Below are positions 26,957 to 35,375 of a DNA stretch of 64,000 nt, in pieces (positions within the stretch are counted from its first letter, which is position 1; each line of letters begins with the position of its first letter). The notes beneath the pieces are model-generated. The model ran no database searches. It worked only from the letters and a program-made list of their open reading frames with translations, and was not told where the DNA came from. Location: the NCBI RefSeq assembly GCF_026104355.1, contig NZ_CP110535.1, positions 2,294,001 through 2,358,000 of the forward strand. Direction: 5' to 3'. The stretch comes from Halomonas sp. BDJS001 (GTDB taxonomy: Bacteria > Pseudomonadota > Gammaproteobacteria > Pseudomonadales > Halomonadaceae). The position numbers and the translations under genes were made by a program.

Positions 26957-28068
26957 ATGTCTGAATTAAAGCAAACGCCACTGCATGCGCTGCACCTCAA
27001 GCTAGGCGCCAAGATGGTACCTTTTGCTGGCTACGATATGCCGGTGCAGTATCCGTTGGGGGTCAAAAAAGAGCATGAGCATACCCGCCATAAGTGCGGG
27101 CTGTTTGATGTCTCCCATATGGGGCAAATCAGCGTTTCCGGTGACAGCGTGGCCGAAGCTCTGGAAACCTTGATTCCTGCTGATTTAATGGGCCTTGAGA
27201 AGGGGGGGCAACGTTACGGGCTGTTCACCAACGCTGAAGGCGGCATTATTGACGACCTGATGGTGGTCAATGCAGGCGATCACTTCTATTTGGTGGTGAA
27301 CGCCGCTTGTAAAGATCAGGATTTGGCGCACCTGCGGCTTAATTTGGCCTCAACGCATACGATTGAACCTTTGGATCGTGGCCTACTGGCGTTGCAGGGC
27401 CCCCAGGCGCGGGAGGTGATGCAGCGGCTTTGCCCTGAAGCCTGTGAGCTGGTGTTTATGCAGCATGCCCGCTTCACCATTGCCGGGCAGGAAGTATGGG
27501 TGAGCCGCAGCGGCTATACCGGCGAAGATGGTTTTGAGATTTCTGTCGCTGCCGATGCCTGTGAAGCGTTCGCCGAGCGTTTGCTGGCCGAGCCTGAAGT
27601 CGAAGCGATTGGCCTGGGAGCGCGTGACTCGCTACGTTTGGAAGCGGGTTTATGCCTATACGGGCACGATATGGATGAGCAGACCACGCCGGTGGAGGCG
27701 GGTCTGATTTGGGCAATCGGCAAGCCGCGTCGCCGTGATGGTGATCGGCCTGGCGGTTTCCAGGGGCAGACGTGATTCTTCATCAGGTCGATGCCAAGGA
27801 TCACACCCGCAAGCGCGTTGGGCTATTGGCTGAAGGTCGGGCGCCGGTGCGCGAGGGTGCACCGCTGGTTGATGAGGCGGGCAACGAAATAGGCAGCGTA
27901 ACCTCCGGTAGCTTTGGCCCAAGTGTCGGTAAGCCGGTGGCGATGGGGTATGTCAGTCGCGAGCTGGAAGCGCCGCAAAGTGTCGTGTTCGCGGTAGTAC
28001 GCGGTAAGCAGCTACCCATGGTGGTGACTCCCATGCCGTTTGTAAAACCGGGCTACTACCGGGGATAA
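26957..28068 (+). pseudogene. gcvT: gcvT, glycine cleavage aminomethyltransferase, interrupted by one missing base
   Basis: The T protein transfers the methylene group from GcvH to tetrahydrofolate. The first frame (26957-27775) covers the N-terminal two-thirds (TPLHALHLKLGAKMVPFAGY, FDVSHMGQI, YTGEDGFEI, YGHDMDE) and stops after GGFQGQT. The second frame (27772-28068) continues with the C-terminal domain (KRVGLLAEGRAPVREG, TSGSFGPSVGKPVAMGYV). Adding one G to the GGGG run at 27763-27766 gives GGFQGADVILHQ, the normal family sequence, and a full-length protein of about 370 residues. ATG 26957 follows GAGGAAAG. A sequencing deletion is favoured because the rest of the gcv system is intact. Confidence 0.92.
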
Positions 28069-28086
28069 AGGTGTTACCACTGTCCC

Positions 28087-28121
28087 GCGGCCCCCGCTTA
28101 TGTAGGGGGCCGCTGTTTTAT
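28087..28121 (+). terminator. Rho-independent terminator after gcvT
   Basis: A perfect 9-base GC-rich stem (GCGGCCCCC at 28087-28095, GGGGGCCGC at 28105-28113) with a 9-base loop is followed by TGTTTTATT. It lies 18 bases after the gcvT stop. Confidence 0.9.
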
Positions 28122-28148
28122 TAAGAACAGTATGACCAAGCAACTGTT

Positions 28149-29123
28149 TTAGCGCAGTACCTGCTTGGGATCGATGGGCTTGCCACCTTGGCGCAGATCA
28201 AAGAGCAGATCATAGCGCTGGGTGGCACTGCTTTGACCTACCTCGCAGAGCGGATCCCCGGTGCTCACCTGTTTGCCTACCTCGACCAAAATCCGCTCGC
28301 AAAGGGCGTACACGGTCTGCAGATTGTCGGCATGGTGCACAATCACCACTTCACCTAGCTGACGCATACCGTCGGCAAAGCGCACCTCACCGGGGGCGAC
28401 GGCTTTAGCCTGGGCACCGGCTTGAGTAGCCAGCAGCATGGGCTGAAGAGTGCCACGGCTGTCCGCCCCGAAGCGACGAACCACGCGATAATCATCCAGC
28501 GGCCAGGGCCAGCGCCGGGCTGAAGAGGGTAGTGTCTGACTGGGCGCGCTACTGGTGGGTGCAGTGGCAGGCTTGTTAGCGTTTGATGCACTACTACTGC
28601 TTGCCGAGCCTTGCGATGAGCTGCGCGTCGCTGAACCACTTAGCGGTAGACTGACTATTTGGCCAATTCTCAAATTAGTGGGAGAGGCGCTAGGGTTGGC
28701 GCTCTGAATGCGGCCACTGGTGGTGCCAAAGTGTCGGGCGATACTCGAGAACGTATCGCCAGGACGGATTTGGTAGCGGTAGGGGCCCCCGGAAGGTGCC
28801 CGCTCTTGTTGAGTGGGAATGAGCAGGCGCTGGCCAATTTCCAGGCGACGAGCATTAACACCAGGGTTAAAACGCTCCAAACGCTCCAGCGGCACGTTAG
28901 CTCGGGCCGCCAGTTTACCCAGCGTATCGCCACGCTGCACTTGCACCCAGTCACCGCTAATCTGGCTGGCGCTGGGAGCAGCCGCTCGCTGGGATGATGG
29001 AGGAGCACTGGAGCAACCGGTGAGTAGCCCCACTAACAGCCAAACGGTGAGCCATCCAGCTAGTCGTGATCGGTTCGGCTGTCCAGCATGCCATCTTTTT
29101 CCAACCAGAGTGCATTGATCCAT
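28149..29123 (-). CDS. Lipoprotein with two LysM domains and a degenerate LytM/M23 domain
   Basis: This 324-residue protein has a signal peptide with lipobox LLTGC (Cys37), LysM 1 at about 59-103 (QVQRGDTLGKLAARANVPLE), LysM 2 at about 115-160 (YQIRPGDTFSSIARHFGT), a Ser/Ala/Thr-rich linker, and a LytM domain from about 215. In active M23 enzymes the last motif is LHFEIR-like; here it reads YDLLFDLR and the first His/Asp motif is absent, so zinc binding is lost. This resembles the NlpD/EnvC amidase activators. It overlaps the end of the upstream acyltransferase gene by 64 bases, and its ATG at 29123 lacks a clear ribosome site, so the exact start is uncertain. Confidence 0.82.
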   Translation of the reverse strand: MDQCTLVGKRWHAGQPNRSRLAGWLTVWLLVGLLTGCSSAPPSSQRAAAPSASQISGDWVQVQRGDTLGKLAARANVPLERLERFNPGVNARRLEIGQRLLIPTQQERAPSGGPYRYQIRPGDTFSSIARHFGTTSGRIQSANPSASPTNLRIGQIVSLPLSGSATRSSSQGSASSSSASNANKPATAPTSSAPSQTLPSSARRWPWPLDDYRVVRRFGADSRGTLQPMLLATQAGAQAKAVAPGEVRFADGMRQLGEVVIVHHADNLQTVYALCERILVEVGKQVSTGDPLCEVGQSSATQRYDLLFDLRQGGKPIDPKQVLR

Positions 29124-29941
29124 GTGTGGAAGCGTTCCTTATGCTGCTTTTCTTCGTGGTTATCTGATGCGTACATCCACTCAGGAATGCTGAGTTGCCG
29201 TGCCTGCAGTGTGACGGGCGCTTCCTTGCCGCATAAAAAGCCCCAAAATGTCGGCGAGGGGTTGGCGTAGCTGATCGTCACATCCAGGATACCATCCAAT
29301 TGGTTGCCTAGCAGACTAAGTACCTGGGCAATGCCGCCTGCTTTGGGGCGCAATAAATGGCGGTAGGGACTCTGCTGGGCATCGCGTTTGGCAACCGAGA
29401 AGCGGGTGCCTTCGACAAAGTTAAAAATGGCAATGGGTGAGAGGCGCGCCTGCTGACACATCCGCTCGGTAGCGGCACGGTCAATGGTGGCCAGCTTTGG
29501 ATTTTTGGCAATCTGTTCGCGACTAAAGCGGCGCATAAAAGGAAATTCCAGTGCCCAAAAAGCCAGCCCCACAATGGGGATCCAGATTAATTGACGTTTT
29601 AGGAAAAAGCGTGGCATGGGGATACGCCGGTGCAGCGCCATTAGCAGCATAAAGATATCTGTCCAGCTGCGGTGGTTGGAAATGACCAGCCACCACTGCT
29701 GCGGGCTCAAATGGTCGGGGACGCTGGCGTGTAGCACGGGCTTGAGCCAGTGGCGCATCCACCAGAGATTGACGCCTATCCAGTTTAGCGCGACCCCATT
29801 TAGCCCCCGCAGCACTAACTGTCTAAGCCGTTGCCCTGGGGCGATGACTTTCAGTAGTGTCAGCAGAATGAGAGGTACGCCCCAGAACAGCGTGTTGAGC
29901 GTTAGCAGCAGTGCGCTAACCAGCCCCTTAAAAATAGGCAT
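29060..29941 (-). CDS. 1-acyl-glycerol-3-phosphate acyltransferase-type membrane protein (YihG-like)
   Basis: This 293-residue PlsC-family acyltransferase has an N-terminal membrane helix, the acyltransferase motif NHRSWTDI (HX4D), the FVEGTRFS motif, and RPKAGGIAQVLSLLG. Overall it parallels E. coli YihG, a lysophospholipid acyltransferase. ATG 29941 (MPIFKGLVSALLL) was preferred to 29968 because AAGGAA lies 8 bases before it. It is translationally overlapped by the lipoprotein gene downstream, suggesting an envelope-related pair. Confidence 0.87.
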   Translation of the reverse strand: MPIFKGLVSALLLTLNTLFWGVPLILLTLLKVIAPGQRLRQLVLRGLNGVALNWIGVNLWWMRHWLKPVLHASVPDHLSPQQWWLVISNHRSWTDIFMLLMALHRRIPMPRFFLKRQLIWIPIVGLAFWALEFPFMRRFSREQIAKNPKLATIDRAATERMCQQARLSPIAIFNFVEGTRFSVAKRDAQQSPYRHLLRPKAGGIAQVLSLLGNQLDGILDVTISYANPSPTFWGFLCGKEAPVTLQARQLSIPEWMYASDNHEEKQHKERFHTWINALWLEKDGMLDSRTDHD

Positions 29942-30036
29942 ACCGCGTTTCCTTACCATCAAACTCATAGCGTAATACTGAATGCTAAATGATCCTAGCC
30001 ACGCTGCCCAGCAGAAACCCTGTGCATCACATCAAC

Positions 30037-30942
30037 TTAGTCTGGTGTTAGACGAGAGAGTGAGGGCGCTTGAACGGTATCAAGCAGTACGGTGCGCAGT
30101 GCATGGGCAGCGACAGAGAGCTCCTGGTGGGTCAGGATGCCGACTCGACAGGAGATAGCGGGCGCCGTTAGCGGTATGCAGCGGGCGCCCACTTCGTGCA
30201 TTTGGCGAATGCACATGGAAGGCACCGCGCTGACGCCCAGGCCGTCGGCTACCATTCTACCCACGGTGGAGAGCTGGTGGCTCTCAAAGGCCACCGTTAG
30301 CGCCATATGCTGCTTACCCAGTTCCTGTTCCAGTAAGCGTCGCACCATTGAGGGGCGCTGAAGCGTAATGAAATCGTGGTCGAGCAGTGCTGACCAGGCG
30401 AGCTGGGAAGAGTGGGTTAACGGAGAGTCAGGCGGTACAACCGCCACAAAATGGTCTTCAAACAGCGGCGTAAACAGCAGGCTGCCGGTACCCTCCGGCG
30501 AAAAAGCGATCCCCATCTCTACCTGTCGGGAGCGCACCATGGCGGTGACCTCCTCATTGATGACATCGTGCACCGTAATGTTGATTTTGGGGTACTGTTG
30601 GCGAAATTTAACCAGCGCCGCCGGGAGTAAGTTTCCGGCAAAGGCGGGCATTGCCGCCACACTGAGACGCCCCAGTTGGAGGGTGAAGCGCTGGCGCAAA
30701 CGCTCCTCGGTATTGTCCCACTGGGCCAGCAGATGTTTGGCTAGCGGTAGCAGCGACTCACCTTCAGGGGTTAGTCTGACGCTACGGGTGCTGCGAATCA
30801 GCAATTTGCCACCCAGGGACTCCTCCAGGCCTTTAATCGCCAGACTTAACGCCGGTTGGGATAGGTGCAGGCGCTCGCAGGCTTGGGTAAAGCTGAGGGA
30901 TTGGGCGACCGCCAGAAAGGCGCGTAGCTGTTTGACGGTCAT
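30037..30942 (-). CDS. LysR-family regulator divergent from scoAB
   Basis: This 301-residue regulator has the winged helix at residues 1-60 (MTVKQLRAFLAVAQSLSFTQ, RLHLSQPALSLAIKGLEESL) and an effector domain after about 90. ATG 30942 gives the normal family N-terminus and follows AAGGTA; an in-frame extension to 31065 has no homologous look. It is divergent from scoA across a 165-base region with an inverted repeat TAAGTTT/AAACTTA (30957-30994) and a palindrome at 31019-31040, so it very probably regulates the CoA-transferase genes. Confidence 0.92.
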   Translation of the reverse strand: MTVKQLRAFLAVAQSLSFTQACERLHLSQPALSLAIKGLEESLGGKLLIRSTRSVRLTPEGESLLPLAKHLLAQWDNTEERLRQRFTLQLGRLSVAAMPAFAGNLLPAALVKFRQQYPKINITVHDVINEEVTAMVRSRQVEMGIAFSPEGTGSLLFTPLFEDHFVAVVPPDSPLTHSSQLAWSALLDHDFITLQRPSMVRRLLEQELGKQHMALTVAFESHQLSTVGRMVADGLGVSAVPSMCIRQMHEVGARCIPLTAPAISCRVGILTHQELSVAAHALRTVLLDTVQAPSLSRLTPD

Positions 30943-31018
30943 TAAAGTACCTTTTATAAGTTTAAAAAATAAATTGATAAGAAAAACAAACTTAACAAAT
31001 ATATCATCTCGCACAACA

Positions 31019-31040
31019 CTGACACTATCGTTAGCGTCAG
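31019..31040. promoter_or_regulatory. Palindromic operator candidate between the LysR gene and scoA
   Basis: This 22-base interrupted palindrome (CTGACACTATC and GTTAGCGTCAG, 9 of 11 positions symmetric) lies 68 bases upstream of the scoA start. Similar half-site sequence (CGCTAATAGTG) recurs at about 31070. This is a likely binding site for the divergent LysR regulator; not tested. Confidence 0.35.
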
Positions 31041-31107
31041 TTCGCGTATTTTGGGCAGCGCTCATCTACGCTAATAGTGATCATCAACAACAATGTGAGG
31101 CACAACA

Positions 31108-31806
31108 ATGGCAGGATTCGATAAGCGTGTAGCTTCCTACGAAGAGGCGATGGAAGGCATCGAGAGCGGCATGACCGTCATCGCCGGTGGCTTCGGACTC
31201 TGCGGTATCCCTGAAAACCTGATCGCCGAGATCAAGCGCCGCGGCGTTAATGATCTTACCGTGGTATCGAATAACTGCGGTGTCGATGGTTTTGGCTTGG
31301 GGATACTGCTGGAAGATCGTCAAATCAGTAAGATTCTGGCCTCTTACGTAGGTGAAAATGCCCTGTTTGAGAAGCAAATGCTCAATGATGAAATTGAAGT
31401 GGTATTAACGCCTCAAGGTACCTTGGCGGAAAAAATGCGTGCAGGTGGCGCCGGCATTCCCGCTTTTTACACCGCCACCGGCTATGGCACTCCGATTGGT
31501 GAGGGTAAAGAGGTTCGCGAATTTAATGGGCGACACTGTATTTTAGAAGAAGCCATCGTAGGTGACTTTGCCATTGTGAAAGGCTGGAAGGCGGATCGCT
31601 ATGGCAACGTGATGTATCGCCATACGGCGCAAAATTTTAACCCCATGGCCGCCACGGCAGGGAAAATTACCGTGGTGGAAGTTGAAGAGATCGTTGAGCC
31701 GGGTGAGCTTGAACCTAGCCAAATCCATACCCCAGGCATCTATGTGGATCGGATTATTCAAGGCACGTTTGAGAAGCGGATAGAGAAACGCACGGTGCGT
31801 AGTTAA
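31108..31806 (+). CDS. scoA: Succinyl-CoA:3-ketoacid CoA-transferase subunit A
   Basis: This 232-residue alpha subunit of family I CoA transferases activates acetoacetate with succinyl-CoA. Signatures are [19 protein letters not shown] near residue 22, [15 protein letters not shown] near 50, and [16 protein letters not shown] near 133. It is followed after 66 bases by scoB. With bdhA at 34402 it forms a route from 3-hydroxybutyrate to acetoacetyl-CoA, which fits a PHB-storing bacterium. Confidence 0.95.
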   Translation: MAGFDKRVASYEEAMEGIESGMTVIAGGFGLCGIPENLIAEIKRRGVNDLTVVSNNCGVDGFGLGILLEDRQISKILASYVGENALFEKQMLNDEIEVVLTPQGTLAEKMRAGGAGIPAFYTATGYGTPIGEGKEVREFNGRHCILEEAIVGDFAIVKGWKADRYGNVMYRHTAQNFNPMAATAGKITVVEVEEIVEPGELEPSQIHTPGIYVDRIIQGTFEKRIEKRTVRS

Positions 31807-31872
31807 ACCGCCACGGCTTCAAACGTCGTAACACTCGCTTCTCATTTAACGATTCAGCAAGAGGAAACTACC

Positions 31873-32535
31873 ATGGCTTTAACGCGCGAACAGATGGCTC
31901 AACGTGTCGCTCAAGAACTTCAAGATGGTTTTTACGTCAACCTGGGCATTGGTATTCCCACCCTGGTTGCCAACTACATCCCGGATGGCATCGATGTCAT
32001 GCTGCAATCCGAAAACGGGCTGCTGGGGATGGGCCGCTACCCCACCGAAGACGAGCTTGATGCAGATATGATCAATGCGGGTAAAGAGACGGTGACGGTT
32101 CGCCCAGGCGCGGCGATTTTTTCTTCCGCAGAATCGTTTGCGATGATTCGTGGCGGTCACGTTGATCTGACCGTATTGGGGGCTTTTGAAGTGGATCAGC
32201 AGGGCAACATCGCTTCCTGGATGATTCCTGGCAAGCTGATCAAAGGCATGGGCGGTGCTATGGATCTCGTCGCCGGTGCTGAAAACATTATATGCACCAT
32301 GACCCACGCCTCGAAGCACGGCGAGTCCAAACTGCTGGAGAAATGCGAACTGCCGCTAACCGGCGCAGGCTGCATTAACCGCGTCTTAACGGATCTCGCC
32401 TATCTTGAAATAAAAGATGGTGCCTTTATTCTCAAGGAGCGCGCACCGGGCGTAAGCGTTGAGGAGATCGTCGAGAAAACGGCGGGCAAGCTAATTGTGC
32501 CTGACCATGTTCCCGAGATGACGTTTGACGCCTAA
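31873..32535 (+). CDS. scoB: Succinyl-CoA:3-ketoacid CoA-transferase subunit B
   Basis: This 220-residue beta subunit contains the active-site glutamate in QSENGLLGMG near residue 51. Other signatures are YVNLGIGIPTLVANYIPDG and GGAMDLVAGAENIICTMTHASKHG. It follows GAGGAAA before the ATG and is co-transcribed with scoA. A hairpin at 32553-32581 separates it from the convergent gene. Confidence 0.96.
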   Translation: MALTREQMAQRVAQELQDGFYVNLGIGIPTLVANYIPDGIDVMLQSENGLLGMGRYPTEDELDADMINAGKETVTVRPGAAIFSSAESFAMIRGGHVDLTVLGAFEVDQQGNIASWMIPGKLIKGMGGAMDLVAGAENIICTMTHASKHGESKLLEKCELPLTGAGCINRVLTDLAYLEIKDGAFILKERAPGVSVEEIVEKTAGKLIVPDHVPEMTFDA

Positions 32536-32552
32536 TAACCACCACTCCCCGT

Positions 32553-32581
32553 AGACGCTAGTGTTTATGCCGCTAGCGTCT
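32553..32581. terminator. Hairpin between convergent scoB and the DUF1338-like gene
   Basis: A 9-base stem AGACGCTAG (32553-32561) with CTAGCGTCT (32573-32581) encloses an 11-base loop. No T tract follows on either strand, so it may be a weak bidirectional terminator. Its last base touches the stop codon of the minus-strand gene. Confidence 0.45.
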
Positions 32582-33348
32582 CAAGCCATCTCACAGCGCG
32601 TGTGGTGGGGAAGCAGGATATCGGCAATTCGCTCATGGTTATCTTCAACGTGCTTTTGGACGAGCGCCAGCCCCCCCAGGCAGAGACGATGCTCATCGCC
32701 ATCGGCGAAAACTGTTTTCTGCGGCGTGGTGGGGTAAAAACGGTGATCCAGCAGTGACGACACTGTAAAAACGCCGTTCTGCTGCCCCTGCAGGCTTGGC
32801 ATGCCCACTTCGTTGAGGCGTTGATCCAGCGCCTCCAAGGGCTCCCCAAGCTGCCCGCAATCAAAGCCAGCATGATGTAGTCGGGGGCCCATCACTGCTA
32901 TCCAGGCCGCTAATGGATGCGCTTGCTGCAACTGCTGATAAAGCGACCAACTTGGCATTGGCCAGGGGCGGCCACGGCAGAGCAAGTTATGGCCCTTGCA
33001 GTCCTGAGGATGAGATTGTTGCACCAACCCTTCAATGGCTTCCCGTGGCGCCTTGGAGAGTGTGCCTATTTGCAGCTCCGCTAGCACCAGCCAACTGCTG
33101 CCATCGCTGGGTGCGAGCAGTTGCACAAGTAATCCTTTATCGGCCATGGCGTAGTGGCCCATCCGGCGATAGCCCATATGAGCCAAGTTGCCGGTAAGTG
33201 CGGCAGCGGTAAAAGGGCCGTAATTGAGGGTGACCAGCGTTAAATATTCGGCCGCGGTTGATAATGGCCACAGCCTAAGCGCACCGATATCGGGATGGGT
33301 ATGTACATAGTCTAGCCACAGCTGCTGAACAAACTCCTGACGCTGCAT
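32581..33348 (-). CDS. DUF1338-like (VOC fold) protein, possible oxygenase
   Basis: This 255-residue soluble protein starts MQRQEFVQQLWLDYVHTHPD, with AAGGAG before the ATG. The layout, a leading helix, LTLVTLNYGPFTAAALTGNLAHMGYRRMG, then a segment ending in LVLAELQIGTLSK, resembles short DUF1338 proteins, a family that includes 2-oxoadipate dioxygenase/decarboxylase. The metal-binding His/Glu set of that family is not clearly conserved to my eye, so both the family and any enzymatic function are tentative. It is convergent with scoB and upstream of nothing on its strand. Confidence 0.5.
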   Translation of the reverse strand: MQRQEFVQQLWLDYVHTHPDIGALRLWPLSTAAEYLTLVTLNYGPFTAAALTGNLAHMGYRRMGHYAMADKGLLVQLLAPSDGSSWLVLAELQIGTLSKAPREAIEGLVQQSHPQDCKGHNLLCRGRPWPMPSWSLYQQLQQAHPLAAWIAVMGPRLHHAGFDCGQLGEPLEALDQRLNEVGMPSLQGQQNGVFTVSSLLDHRFYPTTPQKTVFADGDEHRLCLGGLALVQKHVEDNHERIADILLPHHTRCEMA

Positions 33349-33452
33349 GGTGAACTCCTTGCCTAAATTGGCACACCTAGCGTGAGCCATTAAGTAACTG
33401 CTCAGTATAGGCAAGCGAGGTAAGCAAGGGTTCAACGCGTATTAACGAGCGG

Positions 33453-33716
33453 TTAAACGGCAAGCAACTGCTGGTCGCGAACAAACTGATCAAATTCAGT
33501 AAAGCCGCCCACATGGGCTTGATCGACAAACACCTGAGGAACGGTGTGAATGGGTTTGCCTGCCGTTTTGGCAATATCTTCTTTCGTTACCCCTTCGGAA
33601 GGCATATCCACATAGCGATAGCCCTCAATTTTACCGACTTTTTCCAAGTGCTCGGCAAGCTGTTTAGCGCGCACACAGAAAGGGCATGACATCCGACCAA
33701 AAATAACCACAAACAT
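33453..33716 (-). CDS. grxA: Glutaredoxin, GrxA-type
   Basis: This 87-residue protein has the redox motif CPFC (C11, C14) in FGRMSCPFCVRAKQLAEHLE, the TVPQVFVD cis-proline loop, and HVGGFTEF for glutathione binding. It matches E. coli Grx1 in length and in the EGVTKEDI segment. ATG 33716 follows AAGGAG. Grx1 reduces aerobic ribonucleotide reductase and protein mixed disulfides in E. coli. Confidence 0.93.
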   Translation of the reverse strand: MFVVIFGRMSCPFCVRAKQLAEHLEKVGKIEGYRYVDMPSEGVTKEDIAKTAGKPIHTVPQVFVDQAHVGGFTEFDQFVRDQQLLAV

Positions 33717-33898
33717 AGCGGGTACTCCTTTACGATAAGCAGAATAAGTAACCAAGTGGGCAGCCACTGAAGGGTAAATAGCCGTTGGCTGAGCGACAAA
33801 TTAGCGCCCATTGTGGCTGACCGGAGCTTGTTTCGCCAATAGCAGCTCGCTACATGAACCATTAATGCCCGTTATCATCTGGGAAAACGATTAAGCCT

Positions 33899-34324
33899 AT
33901 GCAAACGCTTACCGCTGACGAATATGCTCTCCTTGCTGAAGTGGCAAAGGCGTACCGAGATGCGCACTTGCCGTCAATGAAACAGAAAAGTGACTGGAAC
34001 CCGCGCTTAGGGGTTGATGCGCTATGCTTTCAGCATTACGGCGCTGAGCACCTGGTGGGTGCGTTGATTACACCTTGTGAACTTTGGTTGGTAGCTGTGC
34101 CCCAACCAGCTCTGCGGGCTGAGTCCATGGCGGAGACGTTGACGCTCTCATTGCCCTCAGGGGCTTATCGGCTATCCCGTGAGCTTTTACCTGGCGGCTA
34201 CCAACTCTATAAACGCGCGATTTTGGGTGATTTAAGCGCGCTGGAGAGCATGCAGGAGGCCGCAAGGCTGGCGCAGCAAATGATGGCGCGTTTAATGCAA
34301 CCCGCTGAAGTCTCTAACGCTTAG
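33899..34324 (+). CDS. HybE-like ([NiFe]-hydrogenase chaperone family) protein, orphan
   Basis: This 141-residue protein has the HybE layout: a helical start, NPRLGVDALCF, the core VGALITPCELWLVAVPQ (compare GVLVTPWFMNLVLLP in classical HybE), LPSGAYRL, and a C-terminal AxxxAxLAQQMM helix. No hydrogenase gene lies in the window, and the core motif is altered (TPCELW for TPWFMN), so the client may differ. It has no strong ribosome site; the ATG at 33899 is the first available. The family call is by eye. Confidence 0.6.
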   Translation: MQTLTADEYALLAEVAKAYRDAHLPSMKQKSDWNPRLGVDALCFQHYGAEHLVGALITPCELWLVAVPQPALRAESMAETLTLSLPSGAYRLSRELLPGGYQLYKRAILGDLSALESMQEAARLAQQMMARLMQPAEVSNA

Positions 34325-34401
34325 ATAGCTATACTGACAAGCATGCTACGAACAGAACTTTCTATAGAACTCCCATCCACGTAGTGAAAAGGAAATTGCC
34401 T

Positions 34402-35175
34402 ATGACTTCCCAAGCCGTTACAACGCCGCGAGTTGCGCTGGTCACCGGTACCAGCAGCGGGATTGGTGCCGCTGTGGTTAAGCACTTTTGTGAGTTGGGC
34501 CATCAAGTGCTTGCCGTCGATTTTAATCCGGCGGGTAAGGCGGTCGCTGAACAAGCAGGCGCGGCTTTCTTTGAAGCGGATTTAACCGACCCTGATGCCT
34601 GCCGGGCGGCGGTGGCCGATGCGGTCAAGCGTTTTGGCGGTGTGGATATACTGGTCAATAACGCTGGGATTCAGCACGTTGCCTCGATTGAGACCTTCCC
34701 CGAGGAGAAGTGGCGTCAGATTATGGATTTGATGCTAACGGCGCCTTTCTTGCTCACACAGGCGGCTTGGCCGCATATGCGTGAAAAGGGCTGGGGGCGT
34801 GTCGTCAACGTAGCCTCGATACATGCTCAGGTGGCTTCGCCAGGAAAAGCGGCGTATATCAGCGCCAAACACGGCATGATTGGTTTGACCAAAACGGCGG
34901 CGCTGGAGGGCGGCGAACAAGGCATCACGGCGAATGCGGTATGTCCTGCCTATGTCAAGACCCCGCTGGTGGACAACCAAATCGCCGACCAGGCTAAATT
35001 GCACGGTATGGAGGAGCAGGAGGTGATCGAAAAAGTCATGCTCAAACAGGCCGCGATCAAGCGCTTGATCGAGCCTGAAGAAGTGGCGCAGCTAGTTGCT
35101 TACCTGGCATCTGACGCCGCCGGTGCCGTGACTGGCTCAAGCTTTAATATCGATTTAGGCTGGACGGCGCATTAA
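34402..35175 (+). CDS. bdhA: 3-hydroxybutyrate dehydrogenase (short-chain dehydrogenase)
   Basis: This 257-residue SDR has the NAD motif TGTSSGIGAAV (from residue 15), NNAGIQ, and the catalytic Ser/Tyr/Lys in NVASIHA and AAYISAKHG. The GIQHVASIETFPEEKW and CPAYVKTPLVDNQI segments match bacterial 3-hydroxybutyrate dehydrogenases. It oxidises D-3-hydroxybutyrate to acetoacetate, feeding scoAB. ATG 34402 follows AAGGAA. The gene is about 1.9 kb downstream of scoB with unrelated genes between. Confidence 0.93.
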   Translation: MTSQAVTTPRVALVTGTSSGIGAAVVKHFCELGHQVLAVDFNPAGKAVAEQAGAAFFEADLTDPDACRAAVADAVKRFGGVDILVNNAGIQHVASIETFPEEKWRQIMDLMLTAPFLLTQAAWPHMREKGWGRVVNVASIHAQVASPGKAAYISAKHGMIGLTKTAALEGGEQGITANAVCPAYVKTPLVDNQIADQAKLHGMEEQEVIEKVMLKQAAIKRLIEPEEVAQLVAYLASDAAGAVTGSSFNIDLGWTAH

Positions 35176-35222
35176 GTTCTCGTTTCTTAAGTGCGCGGTT
35201 TCAAGGCTAATGAATGGTTGAG

Positions 35223-35330
35223 AGGCAGGTTGGAGCGAGGGTCTTACGCCATGGCCGAAAAATGTTCCCTACATTTCCGGCATTTATGGCGGTTAGATGG
35301 CGTAAGTAGCGCCCTCGCGGAAACCTGTCT
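35223..35330. repeat. Long imperfect inverted repeat (about 108 bases) between bdhA and regA
   Basis: Paired arms, from outside inwards: AGGCAGGTT/AACCTGTCT (35223-35231, 35322-35330), GCGAGGG/CCCTCGC (35235-35241, 35312-35318), ACGCCAT/ATGGCGT (35246-35252, 35297-35303), and GCCGAAAAATG/CATTTCCGGC (35254-35264, 35272-35281), with a 7-base loop. The right arm carries an extra 15 bases (35282-35296). A short T tract follows at 35330-35333. It lies between convergent genes and could be a two-way terminator, a REP/BIME-type element or a miniature transposon remnant. Confidence 0.7.
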
Positions 35331-35375
35331 TTTCAGCACCCAGGCGTGCAATTTAGCCAGTTGATATTGGTCAAT

